Assembly (NCBI GenBank): GCA_024195585.1
Contig: SWBL01000211.1
Coordinates: 25,198-89,197, forward strand
Reading direction: 5' to 3'
Source of the DNA: Aureobasidium sp. EXF-3400
Lineage: Eukaryota; Ascomycota; Dothideomycetes; Dothideales; Saccotheciaceae
DNA length: 64,000 nucleotides
Positions within the stretch are counted from its first letter, which is position 1. Every line of letters starts with the position of its first letter. Made by a program: the position numbers and the translations under genes. Below are positions 55,837 through 64,000 of the stretch, piece by piece. Below the pieces are notes generated by a model. It did no database searches. It was not told the DNA's origin and saw nothing but the letters and a program-made list of their open reading frames with translations.

Positions 55837-56772
55837 GGAATGAGGGTTCGAGGAAGCTTGAGTATGAAGCTACGAAGTTATGAATCTACAACAGCTCACA
55901 TGAATAAATCGTCATTGAGAACCTGCATATTTTTCACTCGAATGAGAAGAAGGCTTCAAGCAAATCACATGTCAAGATGAGGGGCACGCTGTCTGACCAC
56001 CGGCAGCTGATGCATCCGGGATTCCGATATTGGTGCCTGACATACGAACGTGGCCTATCCTGAGCGCGATACGATAGATTGAACAGCAGGCCAGCCTTGA
56101 AAATAGGTGCTGACTGTGAAAGATTGTCATAAGACAGGAAATTATAGCGAGCCTAGATTGGAGACGACGAATACGGGATACGGTGAGTGAGGGGTTGTTA
56201 TTCGAGAAGCTCTTAGCTGTGCCAAGTTTGAAAGCTGCAGTTGTGATGGAATGTGACTTGACACAGTACCACGATGGCAGCACATTGGTCTATTATACTG
56301 CTATGTAGTATGCTGCCATTAAGGAATCGACAGGATCGTTCTCGAGTCGTTGGCATGAAGAAACAGGGCGCTATTCGACACGCGGAAGCTTGAGAAGCTG
56401 CACAAAAGTTGCCAAGACTTATGTGACGTAGGCAGATGTTTCAACCCTCGGAGGAGCAGGAAGTCGAACAAACAAGCGGATGGCGAGGGAGCTGCTCTTA
56501 TAGATACGTAACAGGGTCAACTCTGAGTGACGACGACACATATCACTGCTCGACCTTTTGTTCAAAATCCACAGAGACAAAAGACGTGACTACAGCTCAA
56601 GCCTTTCCAAACACGAATCAGCACTTGGTAGCCTTGTCGACGGCGTTGTGCACAGATCCTTCCTGCACCGGAGTGACCTAGGGACATTAATCAAATACGA
56701 CCATGGTTCTTGGACATTCGCATAGACGCCATTCGGCTGCTAGTTCGTAACAAGTTTTTTCATCCTCACAAA
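55837..56772. other. Intergenic, no gene seen
   Basis: 0.94 kb, short frames only. Confidence 0.45.
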
Positions 56773-58589
56773 ATGACTCTGGGACTGAGAAGGAACACTG
56801 CAGGCAACAGATCGTCTGTCGAGGGCGACCGCCCAGACACAACCGCCGACGATGAGACGGTCGTTGACCAGGACCAGGGCAATGTCCTGTCACACATCAT
56901 TAGCCAGCTGCGACCTGGCGCCGACCTGAGTAGAGTGACGCTGCCTACTTTTATCCTCGAGCCACGATCTATGCTCGAACGTATTACGAACTTCATGGCA
57001 CACCCCGAGATCCTGCTCACCCTGCCTACCATCGATGACCCCGTCGAGCGCTTTGTCGCTGTGACCAAGTTCTACCTTAGTGGATGGCACATCAAGCCTC
57101 CGTGAGTTTGTCTCTGTTCCTGCCAGCGACAGTCAGCAGCTAACAAACATGCAGCGGCGTCAAGAAGCCTCTCAACCCCGTCCTCGGCGAGACCTTTACC
57201 GGATACTGGGACTACCCCGATAACACACGTGGATACTACATCTCCGAACAGACTTCGCACCATCCTCCCAAGTCCAGTTACTTCTTTATGGCTCCCGAGC
57301 ACCACATCCGTGTCGACGGTACCCTCAAACCACGCAGTAGATTCCTGGGCAACTCGGTCGGCAGTTTCATGGAGGGCATTGCAGTCCTGCGCCTTCTGAA
57401 CCGCAACGAGCGATACTTCGTCACACAGCCCAACATGTATGCCAGAGGTATTCTGTTTGGCAAGATGAAGTATGAGCTTGGTGACCACGCTTACGTCCGC
57501 TGTCCGGAGCTGGGCCTGGAAGCTGAGATTGACTTCAAGGTCAAGGGCTGGATGACTGGAACATACAACGCTATTGGAGGCCATATCAAGGACACCAAGA
57601 GTGGAAAGAATCTGTTCGAGTTCAGCGGCTACTGGGATAAGGAGATGTATATTAAGAATCTGACCGTAAGCTGCTCTCGTTATCCGGCAGAGTGTACGAA
57701 TGCTAACAAGCAGCAGACCGGTAAGAAGGAGCTCATTTTCGATGCCTCTCACGCCAAACCTTCGTACCCCAAGGCCCGTCCCCTCGAGGAGCAAGGAGAC
57801 CGCGAGTCGCAGAAGCTCTGGGACAAAGTCACCAAAGCCATCAAGGTTGCCGACCAGAAGACTGCCACAGACGAGAAGTCATTCATCGAAGACCGTCAGC
57901 GTGCAGAAGCTGCAGAGCGCGGAGAGCACGCAGACTGGCAACCCAAGCTCTTCCGCAAAACAAGAGCTGGTGCAAGTCAGAGCCCAGGAGACATGGACGG
58001 AGAGGACGTTCTCGACTGGGTCATTGATGCTACCATGTGAGTTTCGTTCTTGCGTCACATCTGCTCACTACAGTCTACTGACATTTACATTTCTAGCGAC
58101 GGCAAAACCCCTGATGAGATTGTCAAGCAAGTTCTCGCCATCGCACCCGTCCTGCCAGGTCAAAAGGCTCAGGCTCCAGCACAGCCTCGGGCTCCGGCAC
58201 AATCTCAGACTCCAGTACAGCCTCAGGCTCAGGCACAACCTCAAGTCCAGGCACAGCCCAGACAAGAAACTGTTTCTGCCGCTCCCGCACCCGCTCCTGC
58301 ACCGCAACCACAGCAGTTCCAACAGCCTCAGCAGCCTCAAGTTCAGCAGACACAGACTCAACACCAGCCCCAACAGTTCCAGCAATACAACCCTGACTCA
58401 TCATCAGGCGGTTCCAGTAACCTTGTCGACTTTGGCCATGCAGGCGGTGTCGCACCCCAGCAACCAGTCCAACAACACACCTCGCCTTTGAACACCATTG
58501 GCGATCTCAAGGAGCCATTGCAACCCGTCATTCACCGTCAAGATAGTGTCGAAGGTTTTGACGAAGAGTTCCACGATGCTGACTCATAG
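56773..58589 (+). CDS. Oxysterol-binding protein (OSBP/KES1-OSH family)
   Basis: A lipid-transfer protein. Exons 56773-57101, 57155-57665, ~57714-58036 and 58097-58589; the third begins at 57711, 57714 or 57717, as three in-phase CAG/AAG acceptors are adjacent. No PH or ankyrin domain precedes the ORD, so it is a short OSH4-like form. The lid and fingerprint are clear: LPTFILEPRSMLERITNFMAHPE, KKPLNPVLGETF, and EQTSHHPPKSSYF (the EQ-SHHPP fingerprint, here with T). A C-terminal ~150-residue Pro/Gln/Ala-rich tail is extra compared with yeast KES1. It ends NTIGDLKEPLQPVIHRQDSVEGFDEEFHDADS-like, acidic. It would exchange sterol and PI4P between membranes, e.g. Golgi and ER. Confidence 0.93.
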
Positions 58590-59734
58590 ATGCAATATGC
58601 TGGTAGTGAGAGAAAGGAGGTTGAGGGAAAAACAATCCAGGGGCTGTTGTGTCTAACGAATAATTCTACTTTTTATCATTTCTTTATACTCTCTTTGCGT
58701 TTGACGGTTCCTCTGGTACCCAGAAAGTTCTTCAACAGATGAAAAATAGCGAGCTAAAATGTCATTCTTCTTTCCTACGAGTTCGGTTCCATCTTACAAA
58801 GACGCACGTCCACAGACCAGGCGTGTCGGCCTTACGACATCTCTCAAGCATGAATGATATGCGAGCTTCACAACTCGCTGCCGTTGTTCATGGCGTGCAA
58901 AAGTCTTGATGTATACCACTTCCGACTCCCCGCAGGGATATGTGATATGGAGTTCCCTGCAGACCAGCCCGGCAACCTCACCAAACATGTCGCCGATCAC
59001 CATCTCGACCTATTCTTCTTTGATCTGAATACATATGGAATGCATTGTCATTCCCGCTTCCTAGATGATACTCGAGGAAGTGGTCGTCACATGAAGTATC
59101 CACACGCTCCCATTCTATCATCTGAAGACTCATTTGCATCTGAACTGCAACGGTGTGGATTTCCTCGTTGCATTGCTCAGATCATAAGTGCTGCAATCAT
59201 GGCTTTGTATTGGAGAGATGTGCATCGTGAATCCTGCTATAACGATACCAACGTCACTATCAGAGACCACTCGTGTGAGAGATGATTCAGAGACACATGA
59301 AGGAGACCATATGTATAGAGTTGTCTTTTGAATGGTCTGGAGCTGTGGAGATGGCAGGGTATGGAAGTATTTTCCAAGTGTGGCGTTCATCCTGACAAGT
59401 TTTGTTCCGTCAGTTCGTTAGACAACTCTGATGCTGATGATTGTCTGGCCTCAAATCTAGATGCACGCGAAGACGCGAGGGCTGACAGCTAGCATTGGAC
59501 AGAGGCAGCAATGTCATCACAGAAGGCGGGGTATCACAGAGTAAACAATCACGATGCTGTATGAAGATTCAATCAAGGTGGAAAAAATGCACTTTTGCAT
59601 GTTTTGAATTGTCAAAAAACTAGTTCAGTGCTTCAAGAGCTAAGCTCTCTTTTCATTCCTTCCTATCTGCAAGGGTTCATGTCTCGTATTCTATTTTGCC
59701 AAGTCGAAAGACTCATTGGGATTGCACGACACGC
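58590..59734. other. Intergenic, no gene supported
   Basis: 1.1 kb. A 143-codon ATG frame at 58854-59285 has no recognised domain and is not called. Confidence 0.45.
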
Positions 59735-60560
59735 TTAGAGCTCGCCAGCGGCGGAGATGGTGGGGGGAGCACCACCGCCACGGATGGCACCGGAGCTGGA
59801 ACCGCAAGCCTCGATGGACTTGATGACGGACATGGAAGCGACGTCACCGTCGGGGACCTGACCGAAGACGACGTGACGGCCGTCGAGCCAGCTGGTGACG
59901 ACGGTGGTGATGAAGAACTGAGAGCCGTTGCTGTTTGATGTCAGATTAGCTGGGGTATTGGAGAGATACTCGACAGAGTTTAAACATACGTGTTGGGGCC
60001 GGCGTTGGCCATGGAGAGCATGAAAGGCTTCTTGTGGGCGAGCTTGAAGTTCTCGTCGGCGAACTTCTCACCGTAGATGGACTTGCCACCAGTGCCCTGT
60101 GATAGCTCGTCAGTTCTGTGTCAAGTCAAGCGATTGATGGACTGTTTATTTACGTTGCCACGGGTGAAGTCACCACCCTGGAGCATGAAGTCAGGGATGA
60201 CACGGTGGAACTTGGAGCCAGAGTAGCCGAAGCCCTTCTCGCCAGTGCAGAGAGCGCGGAAGTTCTCGACGGTCTTGGGGACAACGTCGTCGAAGAGCTC
60301 GAAGTTGATGCGGCCGGAGCGCTCTGCATGTCTTGTCAGCTAGCTGCATGTGAATTGATGTCGACAATGGACGTACGCTTAACCTCACGGTCGGTGTTGG
60401 TGGGCTTGCCGTTGGCATCAACGTTGACCTGAGGACCGGTCCAGGTGCAGTCGAAGTAAACCTTTTGAACCATGTTTGCGGATGATGCTGAGAAAAGTCT
60501 AGTTTGTTGGTTGAAGGAGTTGTTGATGAAAGTGGTTGGGGTCTTGCGGAGAGAGAACAT
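59735..60560 (-). CDS. Cyclophilin, peptidyl-prolyl isomerase, mitochondrial/cytosolic
   Basis: 218 residues, exons 60560-60377, 60323-60154, 60096-59990 and 59930-59735 on the minus strand (657 nt). The cyclophilin A-type core is complete: [113 protein letters not shown] (Arg, Phe, Trp and His of the active site and cyclosporin pocket). The first 29 residues are rich in Arg, Ser and Phe without acids (a mitochondrial presequence). A second ATG at 60473 begins MVQKVYF, the usual cytosolic start. Alternative starts would supply both compartments, as known for the Neurospora cyclophilin gene. Confidence 0.95.
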
Positions 60561-61812
60561 GGATGTGGAAAGGATGGAAGCGTGGAAGAAAGAGCTTGGA
60601 AGTGGCGGGGCATTTTGCTGAACCCCTCCTTGCCATGGTGACGCTCAGAATTCTCGGCTTTTTACCGGTAACAGGTACGAGCTTGCATTCTCGTCACTTC
60701 TGAACGCCCATCACTTTCTGCCGCCGAGCTCGAGAGGGCCTCATGTTTCAGAATAAACCTCTGACATCTCCAGCAACAATCAATTCACATCTATGGAAGC
60801 CTCACTTTCCATCTCCATCCGTGTCTGAATCCATGGTGGCTTATCTAGAGCTTCCCATTCACCGCATCGAAACATGCATGATGCAGCTCTTCACACAGCT
60901 CCGAAGCTTAGCTCATAACAAAGAGGGGGAGCTAAGCCACCCTGCACAGACAAACATCAATAATCACTCTTGCGACATCCTCAGCGTGTGTAGTATGTTG
61001 AGCATGTACAGTTGTAGAAAGGCACATCAATTTTCATATCAGAAATGTCTCTGAAGGGAGCTGAGAATTAATCGCTTCTCGATGGATAGCATCTTGTCCC
61101 TCGAATTTATAGTGCATTTGGATAGCTGCACGCACTGCGGACTTTTGCATACAGGGAGGCTGGATGAACTTTTGTGGCTCGTATGAACCATTGGAACCAG
61201 CTCTTATATCAATGTATGTGGAAGCTGTCTTTGAGCTTTGCATAGCTCAGCATTCCATTCCACGTTTCTGCCACGAGTTGATGACGCAGCGGTTTGGGCA
61301 GGGTTGTGGCATCAGCATTCGATCGAGGAGTATAATCACTACGAACGACGCATTTATGGAGTCAATACTGTGTAATCCATAGGGATCAGAGTTTTACAAG
61401 ATGGTCGAGACAGGGAGGGGACCGATAGAGTGATGCTATTAGTCGTGGGAGAGAAAATGAATTTTGAAGTCTTTCAATATTTTCTGATGGAGAGATTCAT
61501 GTGTCTTGGGCCCATACAACAAGCGTCGATGAAGTGCAACACACTGTTTCTTTCCAGTTGACCAAAGCCTGGCTTACAAAACTCTGCATGGCTACTGGTC
61601 CAGTGCATCTGATTCGAATAGAGAGCGTTTGAAGTATGCCGATTGGTAGCAACAAATGCTGAACAAGAAAGTGGTTGCTTTGTTGGCATTGACGAGACTT
61701 GGCACCTCCGTCGAATCCGGGGACGCCGCCCGCGACGTCAATAAGTCCAGCGCGACCAGCAGCGTGTCACCTCCATACCGAACAGCAGTATCAAAGCGAG
61801 TTTTCGTGCAAG
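60561..61812. other. Intergenic, no gene seen
   Basis: 1.25 kb between the divergent cyclophilin and epsin genes; short frames only. Confidence 0.45.
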
Positions 61813-63635
61813 ATGGATTTCGAGAGCTTGAAGAGTCAGGTCAGCAATCTGACACTTTACGACCTGAAGGCAGGTGTCCGTAAAGTTCAGAATGGTATGT
61901 CTACGGTATAGCGACCAGTTCAGGAGGCTGGGGACTAACAGGCGATTAGCTGTCATGAACTACACAGAGATGGAATCCAAGGTCAGTACAACACGACTAT
62001 ATCACTCTCGAAGTCTTTTGTTGATTGTCATATAGGTCCGCGAAGCCACCAACAACGAGCCCTGGGGAGCATCCACCACCATGATGAACGAGATTGCCGC
62101 CGGAACCTTCAACTAGTACGACTCCACTGTGCACCTATACAAAAACCTCTCAATGTCTGACAAGGCTACAGTCAAATCCTGAACGAAATCATGCCCATGA
62201 TCTACAAACGCTTTACAGAGAAGACAGCCGAGGAATGGCGACAGATCTACAAGGTGAGTTCAACTACCACACCTTGCGGAACATGTCTAAGATATGACAG
62301 GCCCTCCAACTGCTCGAGTTCTTGATCAAGAACGGCTCCGAGAGAGTAATCGACGATGTGCGATCCCACCTTTCCCTCATCAAGATGCTGCGCCAATTCC
62401 ACTACATCGATCCAAACGGCAAGGATCAGGGCATCAATGTCCGCAACCGATCAAAGGAACTCACCGAACTCCTCAGTGACGTCGACAGGATCCGAACTGA
62501 GCGTAAGAAGGCAAGGTCGAACAAGAACAAGTACAGCGGTGTCGAGGGTGGAGCTGGTCTGGGAGGTTCAATGTCCACCTCCACCAGCAGATACGGTGGC
62601 TTTGGCAGTGAGTCTGCTCCTGGAGGCTACGGTGGAGCTACAAGACAAGTCTACGGCGATGGCGGTGGTTTCGGAGGCGAGACGGTGCAAGACGACTGGG
62701 AAGAGCGCAGCCAGAGTCGCAGCAGAGGTCAAGACCGATTCGATGAATACGACGAGTACGACGAGGGTTCAGCAGCGGCACCACCAAGAAGAAAGGCAGA
62801 GCCTTCAAGAAGCGGAACCAAAACATCAACAGCAGCAGCAAAGAAGCCCGAACCTCCCAAGCCCAAGGAGCCAGAGGTTGACCTTTTCGACTTTGGTGAT
62901 GAGTCGGCTGCACTCGCCGCCCCCGCCATGTCTGCCATGCCTTCCATGTCTTCTAACGGCAAGCAGCCAGCCGATGACGGTTTCGGTGCTCTTCAGTCGG
63001 GCGGTGCGGACGACGATGACTTTGACGACTTCCAGTCTGCTGCCCCAGCTGCCGCTCCTGCTCCGGCACTTGCAGCAGCTCCCAAGGCCAACTACACGCC
63101 CAACTACACATCCATTGCACCTCCTGTTTCAACCGCCACACCCAACACTCAATTCGCACAGCCCCAGCCAAGACAGGGCACCAACAATGCTGCATTCAGC
63201 ACTCTCTTCTCAACCACATCTCCTGTCACGGGCGCAGCAGCAGCACCACCGCCACAGAACATTGCATCGCCAATGTCAGCCACTCAACCGCGTGCAGGTG
63301 GATTCCAGGCAGCACAGCCCAACTACTTCACATCTGTCAATGCCTCTCAATCACAGCCGGCATCTACAGTGGCATCTCCTGGAATCAAGTCGCCGATCGG
63401 AGGTGCTCCCAAGCCCAAGGCTAGTGGTGATGCCTTTGCCGCTCTCTTGTCTGGTACCAGCATCAAGAAGGCGGGCTCAGCCGGCAACAAGGGACCTACC
63501 ATGGCAGACATGGCCAAGCAAAAGGCCAGCGCTGGTATCTGGGGAACGACCAGTTCCTCTAGCCCTGCCACACCATCTGCTCCTCAGAACGGCGGTCAGA
63601 AGACCGGAGGAGCCATGGACGATTTGCTTGGATAA
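61813..63635 (+). CDS. ENTH-domain protein (epsin-related, Ent3/epsinR type)
   Basis: 536 residues in five exons: 61813-61894, 61950-61981, 62036-62115, 62172-62253 and 62301-63635 (1611 nt). Residues 1-~155 form the ENTH domain: YTEMESKVREATNNEPWG, IYKRFTEKTAEEWRQIYKALQLLEFLIKNGSERVIDD, YIDPNGKDQGINVRNRSKELTELL. It binds phosphoinositides and bends membranes. The remainder is disordered, rich in Gly, Ser, Ala, Pro and Gln, with acidic phenylalanine motifs (DLFDFGDE, DDDDFDDFQS) of the kind that bind clathrin adaptor ears. The role is vesicle formation at Golgi/endosomes. Four of five exons are under 90 nt, so simple frame reading finds only the last one. Confidence 0.93.
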
Positions 63636-63989
63636 GAAAGCGTGGAGATGGATGATTCAAATGCGATATAGTCGGAGAGCAGGAGCAGAAAAGGGATTTC
63701 AACAGACTGTGACTTTTCGACATGATGAAAACAACAAGTATTTGCATAGATCTGCTACATGTCGAGTGAATTGATGTTGTTGATGTTGTAAAAATGAATG
63801 GTCGAGAAGTGAAGATTCCCAAAGCGGACTGGGGTCGGGAGAAGCGCGGCAAGTGCCGTTGGCGCACAGAATTTGGCGGCTGGCGGCTGGCGATTTCTCG
63901 ATGTGGATTTGGCGCAGACTCATTCGACCAGCAACGAAGCGACACCCTCTCCTTCAACTCCCCACCGTTCATACTAATAAACAGTCAAA
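63636..63989. other. Intergenic, no gene seen
   Basis: 354 bp between the epsin gene and the gene starting at the right edge. Confidence 0.4.
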
Positions 63990-64000
63990 ATGGGTCGCGG
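63990..64000 (+). CDS. 5' end of a gene cut by the window edge
   Basis: The ATG at 63990 sits in a good fungal context (GTCAAAATGGGTCGC) after a pyrimidine-rich leader with an AATAAACAGTC stretch. Only Met-Gly-Arg and part of the next codon are visible. A ribosomal or other highly expressed protein would fit such a start, but the product cannot be named. Confidence 0.35.

Noticed and set aside
58854..59285. 143-codon ATG frame on the plus strand
   Set aside because: It has no domain or signal peptide and nothing supports it except its length. It could be a real orphan, but this cannot be shown.
62356..63774. 472-codon open frame on the plus strand
   Set aside because: It overlaps the epsin gene in another frame and is rich in Ser, Gln, Arg and His from shifted Ala/Pro/Gln codons. 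The ENTH frame is the real one.
1..64000. CRISPR array, prokaryotic operons or integrated virus
   Set aside because: No spaced direct repeats, no Shine-Dalgarno-led gene chains and no viral proteins are seen; the region is plainly fungal nuclear DNA.

Overview
The window is nuclear DNA from a filamentous ascomycete (Pezizomycotina). A class such as Dothideomycetes is plausible but cannot be proven from the sequence alone. The evidence is: many short spliceosomal introns (about 42-75 nt, GTRNGT...YAG), genes on both strands without operons, a Zn2Cys6 regulator, two hybrid histidine kinases, a PTH11/SAT4-type membrane protein, a JEN1-type permease, secreted carbohydrate- and protein-degrading enzymes, and an NLR-like NACHT-ankyrin protein. 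Exon borders were worked out by hand from splice consensus, reading-frame phase and family motifs. 24 protein-coding genes, one partial gene at the right edge, one tRNA and one short transposon-like element are supported.

Left part (1-18 kb): a HOL1-like MFS transporter, a small DUF1772 membrane protein and a dienelactone hydrolase are followed by a transporter/regulator group: DHA2-type MFS (4952-6544), Zn2Cys6 factor (6589-8267, minus), a second DHA2-type MFS diverging from it (9276-10990) and a phytanoyl-CoA-dioxygenase-like enzyme (11843-13013). Next come a small TPR gene with an in-frame stop, a seven-helix PTH11/SAT4-type protein and a JEN1-type carboxylate permease. From 18.0 to 20.7 kb no gene is seen, but the stretch holds a 519-bp element with 45-bp terminal inverted repeats and a 5-bp target duplication.

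Middle (20.7-44 kb): a PAS hybrid histidine kinase is followed by a run rich in secreted proteins: GH43 glycosidase, S41 peptidase, a GPI-tailed orphan without a clear 5' end, carboxypeptidase S1, and a strange secreted protein built of two 100-residue I9-propeptide-like units plus a cysteine repeat with an exact 22-residue period. A GAF hybrid histidine kinase, a secreted FMN-dependent hydroxyacid dehydrogenase and a UPF0643 protein follow.

Right part (45.8-64 kb): a hydrophilic His/Glu-rich stress-type protein, tRNA-Ala(TGC), a phosphorylase-NACHT-ankyrin receptor, a ceruloplasmin-like cupredoxin protein with incomplete trinuclear copper ligands, an NTF2/SnoaL-like protein, an oxysterol-binding protein, a cyclophilin with a likely dual mitochondrial/cytosolic start, an ENTH-domain epsin and the first codons of another gene. 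The right end is mostly housekeeping; the centre and the NLR area are accessory. The most unusual items are the I9/cysteine-repeat protein, the inverted-repeat element, the NLR and the cupredoxin protein.
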